Positions 46,059 to 55,651 of a stretch of 64,000 nt of DNA are shown here, piece after piece. Source of the stretch: Mycobacterium sp. shizuoka-1 (GTDB lineage: Bacteria > Actinomycetota > Actinomycetes > Mycobacteriales > Mycobacteriaceae); assembly GCF_002723835.1 (NCBI RefSeq), contig NZ_BEWG01000007.1:62001-126000 (forward strand), in the 5' to 3' direction. Position numbers and translations under genes: made by a program. The notes below the pieces were generated by a model, which saw only the letters and a list, made by a program, of their open reading frames with translations, did no database searches and was not told the origin of the DNA. Numbering within the stretch: the first letter of the stretch is position 1; each line of letters opens with the position of its first letter.

Positions 46059-47279
46059 TCAGCGCGCCCCCAGGAGGTGCTCGGTGGCCAGTTGCTGTAA
46101 TCGCACGAAGCCGAAACCTTTTGCGCCGAAATAGGAATCCGGCTCGAAGTCTTCGTAGGCAGACCGATCGGCCAGGAGGTCGCGGTATGTTTCGCCGGAA
46201 CCCAGCGTGGGCTGGCGAAGTTCGCCGACCCGGGCGGCGGCCATGGCCTCGGCGACCTCGGGGTCGGCGCGGAATGCCTGGCTGCGTTCCTTGAGCAACA
46301 GGTACATCCGCATGTTCGCCGCCGCGGAGGCCCACACCCCGTCGATGTCCTCGGTGCGGCTGGGCTTGTAGTCGAAGTGCCGTGGGCCGGGGTAGCTCGG
46401 CGAACCGTCGGCCCCGCCGTTCTCCAGCAGGTCGACGAGGGCGAAGGCGTTGGCCAGGTCGCCGTGCCCGAAAACCAGGTCCTGGTCGAACTTGATGCCG
46501 CGCTGGCCGTTGAGATCGATATGGAACAGCTTGCCGCTGTAGAGCGCCTGGCTGATGCCGTGCATGAAGTTGAGGCCGGCCATCTGCTCATGGCCGGTCT
46601 CGGGGTTGACGCCGACCAGCTGGGAGTGCGTCAGGGTCTCGATGAATGCCAGGGCGTGACCGACGGTCGGTAGCAGGATGTCGCCGCGGGGCTCGTTCGG
46701 CTTGGGCTCGATTGCCAGCCGCAGGTCGTAATCGTTGTCGATGACGTACTGGCACAACAGGTCCAAGGCCTCGCGATAACGTTCGAAGGCGGCGCGGACG
46801 TCCTTGGCGCTGTCGTATTCGCTGCCCTCGCGCCCGCCCCACAACACAAACGTCTGGGCGCCCAACTCGGCGGCAAGGTCGATGTTGCGCAGGGTCTTGC
46901 GTAGCGCGAACCGGCGGACCGCGCGATCGTTACTGGTGAACGCGCCGTCTTTGAACACCGGGTGGGTGAACAGGTTGGTGGTGACCATGGGTACGACGAG
47001 GCCGGTCGAGTGCAGCGCCCCGGTGAGCCTGCCCACGGCATCGCGGCGCTGGTCGTCGGTGGAGCCGAAGGCGAACAGGTCGTCGTCGTGGAAGGTCAGC
47101 CCGTACGCCCCGAGCTCGGCGAGGCGCTCCACGGCCTCGACGACATCGAGCGGCGGGCGGGTGGCCACCCCGAACGGGTCATTGGCCGGCCACCCGACCG
47201 TCCATAGTCCGAAGGAGAATTTGTCGGCGGGCTGGGGAATGAGCGCGGAGGTGGCGGCATGGGACTCGAGGACGGACAC
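46059..47279 (-). CDS. xylA: Xylose isomerase
   Basis: The 406-residue TIM-barrel protein has the actinobacterial xylose isomerase signatures [23 protein letters not shown], the metal-binding [12 protein letters not shown], and [15 protein letters not shown]. It interconverts D-xylose and D-xylulose (and glucose/fructose). The GTG start at 47279 is inferred from the family N-terminus. No xylulose kinase gene is present in the window. It is divergent from the ROK regulator with a palindrome between. Confidence 0.92.
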   Translation of the reverse strand: MSVLESHAATSALIPQPADKFSFGLWTVGWPANDPFGVATRPPLDVVEAVERLAELGAYGLTFHDDDLFAFGSTDDQRRDAVGRLTGALHSTGLVVPMVTTNLFTHPVFKDGAFTSNDRAVRRFALRKTLRNIDLAAELGAQTFVLWGGREGSEYDSAKDVRAAFERYREALDLLCQYVIDNDYDLRLAIEPKPNEPRGDILLPTVGHALAFIETLTHSQLVGVNPETGHEQMAGLNFMHGISQALYSGKLFHIDLNGQRGIKFDQDLVFGHGDLANAFALVDLLENGGADGSPSYPGPRHFDYKPSRTEDIDGVWASAAANMRMYLLLKERSQAFRADPEVAEAMAAARVGELRQPTLGSGETYRDLLADRSAYEDFEPDSYFGAKGFGFVRLQQLATEHLLGAR

Positions 47280-47299
47280 GGTGACTCCTGACTAGATTT

Positions 47300-47314
47300 G
47301 TTCTGAGACAGAAC
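47300..47314. promoter_or_regulatory. Palindrome between xylA and the ROK regulator
   Basis: GTTCTG and CAGAAC are perfect 6-bp arms around AGA, located 20 bp upstream of the xylA start and 73 bp upstream of the ROK start. This fits an operator of the ROK regulator. Confidence 0.6.
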
Positions 47315-47387
47315 TTAAGATGTGCCGTGCATCACTGTCAATGCCCCCACGGCCGTCCGAGCGGTAGAAACCGGAAAGGTGGCATCC

Positions 47388-48479
47388 GTGACCCGCGCAG
47401 CCAGAATCGGCACCAACACCGACGACGTCCGCCGGCGGAACCTGTCGCTGATGCTGACGCTGGTCCACCGCCACGGTGCGCTCAGCCGGGCCGAACTGAC
47501 CCGGCGCACCGGGCTCTCCCGATCGACGGTCAAGGATCTGGTCGAAGAGCTGGTCGCCTTGGGGCTGGTCGCCGAGAGTCAGGCCGCCGCGACCCAGGTG
47601 GGCCGCCCGAGTCCCCTCGTCTGCCCACAGCCCAAGACCCTGTGTGTGGCGGTCAATCCCGAAATCGACGCCGTCACCGTGGGTCTGGTCGCCCTGGGTG
47701 GGATGGTGCTGCAGACACACCGGTATCCCACCGACGGTGCACCCACCCCTGACGCCGCGGTGGCGATCGCGGCCTCGGCGGTCGACCTGCTGCGCTCGCA
47801 GCTGGACCCCGGCTGTGCCATCACTGCCATCGGCGCCGCGGTGCCCGGGCTGGTGCACGGCGGCTCGGCGGTCCGGCTGGCGCCCCACCTCGAGTGGCAC
47901 GACGCGGACTTCGGGCAGATGTTGCACGCGGCAACCGATCTGCCGGTCTTCGCCGCCAACGACGCGAACGCCGGCGCGATCGCCGAGCACATCTTCGGCC
48001 GCCATCACAACGCCGACCACATGATCTATGTCAACGGTGGGGCCGGCGGCATCGGTGCGGGGTTCGTGGTGGCCGGCGAGCTACTGGCCGGACTGGCAGG
48101 TTATGCCGGGGAACTGGGCCACACCTACGTCGGCGGCGACGGACGGTGCCACTGCGGGAACATCGGCTGCCTGGAAACCCAGGTGAGCCAGAGCGGACAG
48201 GCGATCGACCGGCAGGCCAAGTACCTGGGCATCGCGCTCGGCAATGCCGTCAACATGCTCAACCCGGGATTGATCGTGCTCGGCGGATTCCTGCGGGTCT
48301 TCCCCGAGCTCGCCGGTGACCTGCTGGCCGCCGAGATGGCGCGACACAGCCTGCGGGCCGCGCGTGACCTGGTGCGAGTGGTTCCGGCATCGCTGGGCGC
48401 CGAGACACTGATGATCGGGGCGGCCGAGCTCGCCTTCGCGCCGCTGCTGGCGGACCCGGCCGCTGTGGTGCCTGCTTAA
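47388..48479 (+). CDS. xylR: ROK-family transcriptional repressor (XylR-like)
   Basis: The 363-residue protein starts at GTG 47388 behind GGAAAGG. An N-terminal winged helix (ALSRAELTRRTGLSRSTVKDLVEEL, split by its turn) precedes a ROK sugar-kinase-like domain with the zinc motif CHCGNIGCLE and NPGLIVLGG. ROK repressors of this type sense sugars. Its divergence from xylA and the palindrome between them make it the likely repressor of xylA-xylFGH. Its stop overlaps that of the acyl-CoA synthetase gene by 3 bp. Confidence 0.85.
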   Translation: MTRAARIGTNTDDVRRRNLSLMLTLVHRHGALSRAELTRRTGLSRSTVKDLVEELVALGLVAESQAAATQVGRPSPLVCPQPKTLCVAVNPEIDAVTVGLVALGGMVLQTHRYPTDGAPTPDAAVAIAASAVDLLRSQLDPGCAITAIGAAVPGLVHGGSAVRLAPHLEWHDADFGQMLHAATDLPVFAANDANAGAIAEHIFGRHHNADHMIYVNGGAGGIGAGFVVAGELLAGLAGYAGELGHTYVGGDGRCHCGNIGCLETQVSQSGQAIDRQAKYLGIALGNAVNMLNPGLIVLGGFLRVFPELAGDLLAAEMARHSLRAARDLVRVVPASLGAETLMIGAAELAFAPLLADPAAVVPA

Positions 48480-50500
48480 CGGGCCCGGGGGATCACCAGC
48501 GCATCGACCGCCACCACCCCGGCAGCAGACGCGATGACCGGATTGGCCTCGACGGCGTCGAGGTGATCGCCGAGTTCGATTGCCAGCTGCGAGAACCCGA
48601 CGACCGCGTCGGTCAGCGCCGCCATATCGACCGGTGGTGCGCCCCGCCAGCCGGCCAACAGCGGCGCGGTGTTCAGCGACCGCAACAGTCCCGCCGCGGT
48701 CTCCCGACTGACTGGTGGGCAGGCGACCGCGCGATCGGCGAGCAACTCCACCAGGGTGCCGCCGGCGGCGACGACAACCAAGGGGCCGAAGTTGTCGTCG
48801 CGGACCACGCCCAGTGAGATCTCCACCCCGGTGGGGGCCATCGCGTCGATACTGACGCCAGATCCCAGCCGGGCCGCCATCTCCTCGTAGGCGGTGCGCA
48901 GTGCACCCGGATCGGCGATGTTCAGGACCACGCCGCCGACGTCGCTCTTGTGTGCGCTGCCCAGTGTTTTCACCGCAACCGGATAACCGACCGTCGCGGC
49001 TGCGGACAACGCCTCGGCCACGCTGTGCGCGGTGCGCGAGCGGGTCACCGCGACGCCGTAGTCGGCCAGCAGGGCGAAGGCGCTCGGGGAGTCCCACCCC
49101 GGCTCGGCCAGCCTGGCCGCCCACCGTTGTGCACGTGCGTCGTCGATTCGGGGGGTCGCGGCCGAGACCGGCAGGGGCCAATGCGCCAGATGGCCCAGCG
49201 CCGCGATGCCGCTGCGGGCACCCTCCAGGACCGCGATGCGGTTGGCGCGCAGCCGCCGTGCGGTGGGCGCATCGATCGCCGACGGGACCGACGTCAGCAC
49301 CGCCAAGGGAGCATCGGTGTCGGCGGCGATGTCCAGAATCGCATCGGCATAGGCGGTGTCGTCATCGAACTCGGTGACCAGGTCGACTGCCAACGCGGTC
49401 ACCGCGACGCCGGGATCGGCGGCCAGGGCCCGCAGGCAGCCACCGAACAGCTCGCGGGTGTCGGCGCCGGTACCCCACACGTCGAGCGGATTACCCGGCG
49501 CCAGTCCGTCGTCGAGCAACTCGCCGATCGCGGTCAGCGTCGGGTCGGTGAGCTCGGCGAATTCCACATCCAGATCGTGGGCGACATCGGCACACAATGC
49601 GCGCTCGGCGCCGGAGTCATGCACGGTCGCGATCCCGTGCGCTTCCGGCCGGCGCCGCCGTCCGGTCTCGAAAAGTTCGATGGTGTCGACGAATTCGGCC
49701 ATGTCCGAGACGCGGACCGCGCCGGTGTCGGCGCAGAAGGCCTGCCAGCCGGCGGCGTCGCCGGCCAGTGCGCCCGAGTGCGCGGCGACCATGGCGCGCC
49801 CGCGCGGAGAATGGCCGACCGGCAGCAGGACCACCGGGATCCCGCGCTGCGCGGCACGGCGCAGCCCGGAGCGAAGCCTGCCCACCGAGCGCGGCGTCTC
49901 GAGCAGCAGCGCGATCAGCGAGGTGCCCGGATCCTCGAGAATGTAGTCCACGTAGTCGGCGGTGTCGGTGACCAACTCCTGACCCGACGAGACGGCCAGC
50001 CGGAAGCCGAAGCCGCGGCCGGAGCGCAGGAGGGTGGAGAACGCCGACCCGGAGTGCGTCACCAACGACACCCCGCCCGGTGGAAGGGGATCGGGTTCCA
50101 GATAGCCCAGCGCGCGCAGGCCAGTGGCGTTGTTGACGAAACCCATGCATCCCGCGCCGCACACCGCCATCCCGGCCTCGGTGGCGGTTGCGGTGACGGC
50201 GCTGCGCAGTGCGGCACCGTGCGCGGAGCCGAAGATCACCGCTGAACGCGCGCCGATCGCCGCGGCGGCCTTCAGCTCGTCGAGTAGGGCCGCGTCCGGG
50301 ACACCCAGCAGCACAAGGTCGATCGGTTCGTCGAGGGCTGCCAGCGACGGCGCGCAGGCGACGCCGTCGATCTGGTCGTAGCGCGGATTCACCAGATGCA
50401 TGCGCGCCGAACTGCGGCGCGCCTCGATGATCATCCGCTCCCCGAAGCTGCCCGGCCGCGGGCTGGCCCCGACGAGTGCCACCGACCGCGCCGCGAGCAT
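48476..50500 (-). CDS. ADP-forming acyl-CoA synthetase (fused alpha-beta subunits)
   Basis: The 674-residue protein has the NDP-forming acyl-CoA synthetase order: an N-terminal CoA-binding domain (SVALVGASPRPGSFGERM), a ligase-CoA domain with the phospho-His candidate in VAAHSGALAG, and a C-terminal ATP-grasp domain (GYPVAVKTLGSAHKSDVGG). It couples acyl-CoA and ATP/ADP, as in acetate- or pimeloyl-CoA-type reactions. It begins 14 bp after the stop of the CrtI-like gene and shares its operator B promoter. ATG 50500 lacks a good ribosome site. Confidence 0.85.
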   Translation of the reverse strand: MLAARSVALVGASPRPGSFGERMIIEARRSSARMHLVNPRYDQIDGVACAPSLAALDEPIDLVLLGVPDAALLDELKAAAAIGARSAVIFGSAHGAALRSAVTATATEAGMAVCGAGCMGFVNNATGLRALGYLEPDPLPPGGVSLVTHSGSAFSTLLRSGRGFGFRLAVSSGQELVTDTADYVDYILEDPGTSLIALLLETPRSVGRLRSGLRRAAQRGIPVVLLPVGHSPRGRAMVAAHSGALAGDAAGWQAFCADTGAVRVSDMAEFVDTIELFETGRRRRPEAHGIATVHDSGAERALCADVAHDLDVEFAELTDPTLTAIGELLDDGLAPGNPLDVWGTGADTRELFGGCLRALAADPGVAVTALAVDLVTEFDDDTAYADAILDIAADTDAPLAVLTSVPSAIDAPTARRLRANRIAVLEGARSGIAALGHLAHWPLPVSAATPRIDDARAQRWAARLAEPGWDSPSAFALLADYGVAVTRSRTAHSVAEALSAAATVGYPVAVKTLGSAHKSDVGGVVLNIADPGALRTAYEEMAARLGSGVSIDAMAPTGVEISLGVVRDDNFGPLVVVAAGGTLVELLADRAVACPPVSRETAAGLLRSLNTAPLLAGWRGAPPVDMAALTDAVVGFSQLAIELGDHLDAVEANPVIASAAGVVAVDALVIPRAR

Positions 50501-50514
50501 GGCGGCGACGGCGG

Positions 50515-52158
50515 TCAGGAGCGTCTGCCCAGCTTCGAGCGCAGGCGCCCTTCGCTGCGCTTCTTGTCGGCCAGCGCGGCCTTGGCCGCCTGCCAGCCCG
50601 GGATGCCGCACACTCCGCCGCCAGCGTGGGTGGCCGAACTGCCGTTGTACAGACCGGCGATCGGCGTGCGGTAGTCGGCGAATCCCGGTGCCGGTCGCAT
50701 ATGGAACAGCTGCTCCAGGGACAGCTCCCCGTGGAAGATGTTGCCCCCGATCAGTCCGTATTCGACTTCCATCTCGTGCGGCCCGACGATGTCGCGGTGC
50801 AGGATCGACCCCTTGAACCCCGGCGCCACCTGGTCGTAGAGATCGATCAGGCGATCGGCGTAGGCATCGAGTTCTTCGGTGTGCGGCGCGTTGGCCCACT
50901 CGGCCGGTACCCACTGGGTGAACAGCGACATGATGTGCGGACCATCGGGATTCAGCGTCTTGTCCAGGGTGGTCGGGATGACACCGTCGCTGAACGGTGC
51001 CAGCGCGGGCCGTCCGGCGCGAGCATCCTGGAATGCGGCCTCGATGTACTCCATGGTCGGTGCCATCTCGACCGAACCGGTGTGGTGTTCGGCGATTCCG
51101 GTGCTGGGGTTGGCGGTGAAGTTGGGAAGTTCAGCCAGTGCGAGGTTGATCTTCACCACGCCACTGCGGGTCTTCCAGTGCTCGATGTCGGAGACGAAGT
51201 CTTCCGGCAACTCGTGACGGGGCGTCTGATCCAGGAAGGCGGTCCGCGGGTGCAGCGTGGTGACCACCAGCGGTGCGCGCAGTTCGTCACCGTTGTCGAG
51301 GACGACGCCCTCGATTCGACCGTGACGCACCAGCATTCGTGATACCCGCGACTTGGTGCGGATCTCGGCGCCGAAGCTTCGGGCCGCGCGGGCGATCGCC
51401 TCGGAGACCGCGCCCATGCCGCCCTCGGGATACCCCCAGCTGCCCAGCTGACCGTCGCCGACATCACCGATGGAGTGGTGCGCCATCACGTAGGCGGTCC
51501 CGGGCTCGTATGGTCCAGCCCAGGTGCCGATCACGCCGTTGACCGCCAATGCGCCTTTGATTTGCGGTGATTCGAACCAGTCGTCGAGCAGATCGGCGAT
51601 GCTCATGGTCAGCAGCCGGGTGATGTCGCCGGTCTTGCGCACCGTCAGGCCGCGCTGTCCCCAGGCCAGCTTGGCCAGGTCGAGCAGGTCGGCCGGGCGG
51701 CGCGAGCCGATGTTCGGCGGCACCTGGGTCAGCAGCGGACCCATGACGTCGGCGATACCCTCCAGCCAGGCATTCCACTTCGGCCACGCATCCGCGTCGT
51801 GCTTGGACCACTTGGCCAGTTCCTGGTGGGTGCGGGCCGGGTCGTCCTCGTAGATCGTCAGCGAGCCGCCCTCGGGAAACGCCTGGTAGTAGGGGCCCAT
51901 CGGATGCACCTTGTAACCATGGCGCTCCAAGCTGAGATCCCGCACGATGGTCGGCGGCATCAGGCTCATCACGTAGGACAGCCGGGTCACCCGCACATCC
52001 GGTGCGTCCTCCCAGGGCGCTTCGGTGGTCGCCGCGCCGCCGAGCGCGCCCCGCGACTCCAGCACCACTGTCCTGGCTCCCGAGCGGGCCAGGTAGGCCG
52101 CCGAGACCAATCCGTTGTGTCCGCCGCCGATGACGATGGCGTCGTAGGTGTTCGACAT
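50515..52158 (-). CDS. PYROXD2/CrtI-like FAD oxidoreductase
   Basis: The 547-residue flavoprotein has the motif VIGGGHNGLVSAAYLARSG and the C-terminal FAD-contact segment LYNGSSATHAGGGVCGIPG. It belongs to the phytoene-dehydrogenase-like superfamily, in the PYROXD2-type branch found in non-carotenoid clusters. There is no phytoene synthase gene nearby. Upstream is operator B, shared with the TetR gene. An in-frame GTG at 52167 is an alternative start. It probably oxidises an intermediate of the same pathway as the acyl-CoA synthetase behind it. Confidence 0.82.
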   Translation of the reverse strand: MSNTYDAIVIGGGHNGLVSAAYLARSGARTVVLESRGALGGAATTEAPWEDAPDVRVTRLSYVMSLMPPTIVRDLSLERHGYKVHPMGPYYQAFPEGGSLTIYEDDPARTHQELAKWSKHDADAWPKWNAWLEGIADVMGPLLTQVPPNIGSRRPADLLDLAKLAWGQRGLTVRKTGDITRLLTMSIADLLDDWFESPQIKGALAVNGVIGTWAGPYEPGTAYVMAHHSIGDVGDGQLGSWGYPEGGMGAVSEAIARAARSFGAEIRTKSRVSRMLVRHGRIEGVVLDNGDELRAPLVVTTLHPRTAFLDQTPRHELPEDFVSDIEHWKTRSGVVKINLALAELPNFTANPSTGIAEHHTGSVEMAPTMEYIEAAFQDARAGRPALAPFSDGVIPTTLDKTLNPDGPHIMSLFTQWVPAEWANAPHTEELDAYADRLIDLYDQVAPGFKGSILHRDIVGPHEMEVEYGLIGGNIFHGELSLEQLFHMRPAPGFADYRTPIAGLYNGSSATHAGGGVCGIPGWQAAKAALADKKRSEGRLRSKLGRRS

Positions 52159-52192
52159 CGCGCTCACTTTCGTCAGCCCCGAACGGGCATCT

Positions 52193-52212
52193 TTGACTGA
52201 CTGTTCAATCTA
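52193..52212. promoter_or_regulatory. Amine-regulon operator, copy B
   Basis: TTGACTGACTGTTCAATCTA matches copies A and C at 17 of 20 positions. It lies between the CrtI-like gene (35 bp from its ATG) and the TetR gene (61 bp from its ATG), which suggests autoregulation by that TetR protein. Confidence 0.75.
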
Positions 52213-52272
52213 ACCAAGTGTTAGGCTTTCAACAAGTGCCAGCGCAGGCACCGCCGAAGGGAATTACGACTG

Positions 52273-52956
52273 ATGGCAGAACCCGCAGCCGCCACCGAGA
52301 ACAACGAAGCGAGACGTATCCAGATGCTGCGCGCCGCAGCGGAGCTCATTTGCGAACGCGGCTTCTCCGACACCCGGATCTCCGACGTCGCCAAGCGGGC
52401 GGGCGTCAGCTCGGCGTTGGTGATCTACTACTTCGGGACCCGGGACCGCCTGCTGGTCGACGCGCTGCGTTATTCGGAGGAATCCTTCTACGAAGCCGCC
52501 GAACGGATGCTGGCCGAGGTGCCCTCCCTGCGGGACCGGCTCTCGCTGCTGATCCAGTGGACGTGCGTGCCGGGGCCCGAGGTGGCCGGACCCACGGCTC
52601 CGGGCGGCCACCACGAGATCCCCGGCGCGTGGGGGCTGTGGTTCGACCTGTGGGCGCAGGCTTTTCGGCATGACGAGGTCAAGGCCGGCCGGGTCGAACT
52701 CGATGCGCGCTGGCGCCGGATGATCGTCGACGCAGTGGAATCGGCCGAACTGGACTCCGACATCGACCCGCGGATGTTCGCCCTGGAGTTCTCGGCGCTG
52801 CTCGACGGTCTGTCGATTCAGGTGGCGCTGGAGGATCCGGAGGTCGACTCCACCGTCGCCTATGACATCGCGATGCGCTTCGCCGAGCGGGAATTGGCGT
52901 TGCCTGCCGAGAAGCGCCGTCCGGTGGCGGCCGGCAGGGGCCGCCGCTCGCGCTGA
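52273..52956 (+). CDS. TetR-family regulator, BetI-like, candidate master of the amine regulon
   Basis: The 227-residue regulator has a TetR helix-turn-helix (TRISDVAKRAGVSSALVIYYF) and a BetI-type C-terminal domain (WGLWFDLWAQAFRHDEVK; FALEFSALLDGLSIQVAL). It stands beside operator B and among the genes that carry copies A and C, so it is the obvious candidate for binding all of them. BetI-class proteins sense choline, betaine or polyamines in several bacteria. The ligand here is unknown. Confidence 0.88.
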   Translation: MAEPAAATENNEARRIQMLRAAAELICERGFSDTRISDVAKRAGVSSALVIYYFGTRDRLLVDALRYSEESFYEAAERMLAEVPSLRDRLSLLIQWTCVPGPEVAGPTAPGGHHEIPGAWGLWFDLWAQAFRHDEVKAGRVELDARWRRMIVDAVESAELDSDIDPRMFALEFSALLDGLSIQVALEDPEVDSTVAYDIAMRFAERELALPAEKRRPVAAGRGRRSR

Positions 52957-52965
52957 GCCGGCGGC

Positions 52966-54126
52966 TCAGGTGGCGCTGAGCGCCTCCACCGGCCCGGCGA
53001 CCAGCTCGGCCGCCGGATCGTTGATCACGGTCGCCGCGCTTCGCGCCAGCACCCGCACGGCGTCCGTGGTGCACACACAGGTGACCGGCATGCCGGCGGC
53101 GTACCCGACCGAGGCGGGCCCGGACTGGTTGGGGACATCGACGACGAGTGCGGTCACCTCTCCGACGTCGACGTGGACCTGAGTCGATGCCCCGTGGTAG
53201 ACGACCTGGGCCACGGTCCCGTTGATCGCGTTCTGCCCCGGCGACACCGGGTCGTCGGGGGACTGCAGCACGATCCGTTCGGGCCGGATCACGATGGCCG
53301 CCGCGCCGGGCGCACACGAGCTGTCCACCACCGCGCCCAGCCGAGTCGAGAGCGCCGAACACAACGCCGATCCGTCATCGTTCTGCAGCACATCGGCATC
53401 GAAAATATTTGCCGCGCCGAGGAATCCAGCCACGTACGTGGTGGCGGGCGCGGAATAGATCTCCTGCGGCGGGCCGACCTGTTCCACGCGCCCCTCGGCC
53501 AGCACGGCGATCTGGTCGCTCATCGTCAGCGCTTCGTCTTGGTCGTGGGTGACGTAGACGAACGTGATCTCGACCTCGCGCTGCACGGATCGCAGCTCCA
53601 GCTGGAGTTGCCTGCGCAGCTTGGCATCCAGTGCTCCGAGCGGTTCGTCGAGCAACAGGACGCGGGGCTGCAGTACGAGCGCGCGGGCCAGCGCGACGCG
53701 CTGCTGCTGGCCACCGGAGAGCTGGGTGGGGCGGCGTTTGGCGAACCCACTCATCCGAACCAGTTCCAGTGCTTCACCGACTCGGCGCTTGACCTCGTCC
53801 TTGGGGGTCTTTTGGTAGCGCAAGCCGAACGCGACGTTGTCCCATACCGTCATGAACGGGAACAGTGCGTAGGTCTGGAACACGGTGTTGACCGGCCGCT
53901 TGTGCGGCGGATCCTGAGCGACGTCCCGACCGTCGAGTTCGATGCGGCCGGAGTCGGGTTTCTCGAAGCCGGCGATCATCCGCAGCGTGGTGGTCTTGCC
54001 GCAACCGGAGGCCCCGAGCAGCGAATAGAACTGTCCGGCCGGGATGTCCAGGTCGATACCGGTGACGGCGGGGACGCCGTCAAATGCCTTGGCCAATTGG
54101 TGCAGCCGGATCGCGCCGCCGGTCAC
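52966..54126 (-). CDS. Polyamine-type ABC transporter ATP-binding protein (PotA-like)
   Basis: The 386-residue ATPase has Walker [10 protein letters not shown], signature LSGGQQQR, Walker [13 protein letters not shown] and the switch His in [16 protein letters not shown] domain follows at about 260-386. The [23 protein letters not shown] segment is typical of PotA. It starts at GTG 54126, 25 bp after the aminotransferase stop. It would power the PotB/C/D-like proteins encoded divergently from 55652. Spermidine, putrescine or another amine is the expected substrate. Confidence 0.88.
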   Translation of the reverse strand: MTGGAIRLHQLAKAFDGVPAVTGIDLDIPAGQFYSLLGASGCGKTTTLRMIAGFEKPDSGRIELDGRDVAQDPPHKRPVNTVFQTYALFPFMTVWDNVAFGLRYQKTPKDEVKRRVGEALELVRMSGFAKRRPTQLSGGQQQRVALARALVLQPRVLLLDEPLGALDAKLRRQLQLELRSVQREVEITFVYVTHDQDEALTMSDQIAVLAEGRVEQVGPPQEIYSAPATTYVAGFLGAANIFDADVLQNDDGSALCSALSTRLGAVVDSSCAPGAAAIVIRPERIVLQSPDDPVSPGQNAINGTVAQVVYHGASTQVHVDVGEVTALVVDVPNQSGPASVGYAAGMPVTCVCTTDAVRVLARSAATVINDPAAELVAGPVEALSAT

Positions 54127-54151
54127 CGGCGGCCGCCCGAACAGCAGGCGG

Positions 54152-55528
54152 TCAGGCCGCCACCGCCTGTGCGAGCCTGGCGAAATTGGCGGCGAACCGG
54201 TCGACATCGGCCTCGTCGTGCTGAACAGATAGCAACCATTGCTCCACCTTGCCCCAAGGCGGCAGGAAGACGCCGCCATTGTGCTGCATGAGCCAGTGCA
54301 AGTGGCCCAACCGGTCGTCGATCTGGAGGAAATCGCGGAAATCGTGGACGGGCTCGCGTTTGAACGTCACGCAACCCTTGGCTCCGACGCTCACCACGTG
54401 CCAACCGTAACCGTGTTTGGCCGTTGTCGCTTCCAAAGCGGCGCGAAGCCGGTCGGCCAACGACGTCATGCGGGTGTAAGCGGCCGGGGTCAGCACCTCG
54501 GCCAGGGTGGCCCTGGTGGCGGCCATGGCCAGCGGATTGCCGTTGAAGGTGCCGACCTGCTCGTAGCGGCCGTCGGCGATCGCCGACATCACCGCAGTGC
54601 TGCCGCCGATCGCCGCGACCGAGATGCCACCGCCCAAAGCCTTTGCCAGACAGACGATGTCGGGCACCACCCCAGACATCGCGGTGACGCCGCCCGGCCC
54701 GGTGGTGAAGCCGGTCTTGACCTCGTCGTAGATCAGCAACGCACCCTCGGCGTGCACCAGGTCGCGGATCGCCGCCAGGTAACCGTCGTCGGGCGGAATG
54801 ATGCCGGCGTTCATCATCACCGGCTCCACGATCATCGCGGCCACCTGGCCGCGGTGCTCGGCCAGCGCCCGCGCCACCGCCTCGGGATCGTTGAATCCGA
54901 CCACGACGACGAGGTCGCGGATCGCCTGCGGAATCCCGCTGTTTCCGGGCACCCCCGTCGGATGCTCGCGGGGACCGACTTCGTCCGCCTCGGGCAGCAC
55001 CGAAACCTCCACCGAATCGTGGTGGCCGTGGTAGCACCCCTCGACCTTGATGATGAGATCGCGCCCGGTGACCGAGCGGGCGAGATGGACGGCGTCCATG
55101 GTGGCCTCGGTGCCGGAATTGGCGAAGCGCCACAACGGCAGATCGAACCGGCGGGCCAGTTCCCCCGCGATCCAGATCGCGTCCTCGGTGGGCTGCGCGA
55201 AGTGGGTGCCGCGGCGGACCTGCCTGCTGACCGCCTCGACGATGGCCGGGTGGGCGTGCCCGGCGATGGAAGCGCCGTAGCCGCCGTGCATGTCGACGTA
55301 TTCGGTGCCGTCGACGTCGTAGACCTTGGAACCCGCTCCGTGGCTCATCCAGACCGCCTGCGGCTGGGCGATCTGCCAGTTGGACGTCGCTCCGCCCGCG
55401 AGGTGTTCGCGTGCCCGGCTGATCATTTCGGTGCTGCGCGGCTGACGCGCCAGGAACACCTTCTCCTCATCGGCGATCAACTGGTCGACCGCATCGTGAA
55501 CCGGGCTCTCGATCATCGGCGAAGCCAC
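54152..55528 (-). CDS. Class III aminotransferase (GSA-aminomutase-like)
   Basis: The 458-residue PLP enzyme starts at GTG 55528 behind GGAAGG. The PLP lysine is K296 in CLAKALGGG, with the cofactor Asp in LLIYDEVKTGF. It looks like glutamate-1-semialdehyde aminomutase, but genomic context (an amine importer, PotA next in the operon) argues for an amine or omega-amino acid transaminase. Its promoter carries operator C, shared with the potD-like gene. Confidence 0.85.
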   Translation of the reverse strand: MASPMIESPVHDAVDQLIADEEKVFLARQPRSTEMISRAREHLAGGATSNWQIAQPQAVWMSHGAGSKVYDVDGTEYVDMHGGYGASIAGHAHPAIVEAVSRQVRRGTHFAQPTEDAIWIAGELARRFDLPLWRFANSGTEATMDAVHLARSVTGRDLIIKVEGCYHGHHDSVEVSVLPEADEVGPREHPTGVPGNSGIPQAIRDLVVVVGFNDPEAVARALAEHRGQVAAMIVEPVMMNAGIIPPDDGYLAAIRDLVHAEGALLIYDEVKTGFTTGPGGVTAMSGVVPDIVCLAKALGGGISVAAIGGSTAVMSAIADGRYEQVGTFNGNPLAMAATRATLAEVLTPAAYTRMTSLADRLRAALEATTAKHGYGWHVVSVGAKGCVTFKREPVHDFRDFLQIDDRLGHLHWLMQHNGGVFLPPWGKVEQWLLSVQHDEADVDRFAANFARLAQAVAA

Positions 55529-55585
55529 GGGGAAACCTTCCGCTCGATTGCTATGCGGACCTGCGAAAAAGCGTTGCCGCATCTA

Positions 55586-55605
55586 TTGACTGAGCGTTCA
55601 GTCTA
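55586..55605. promoter_or_regulatory. Amine-regulon operator, copy C
   Basis: Identical to copy A over 20 bp, and within a 28-bp identical stretch (55583-55610). It lies 57 bp upstream of the aminotransferase GTG and 46 bp upstream of the PotD-like ATG, so it can control both divergent operons. Confidence 0.8.
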
Positions 55606-55651
55606 TGTCAGAGTCCATACAGCGACAAGACTCGAAACCACGGAGGCGCGG

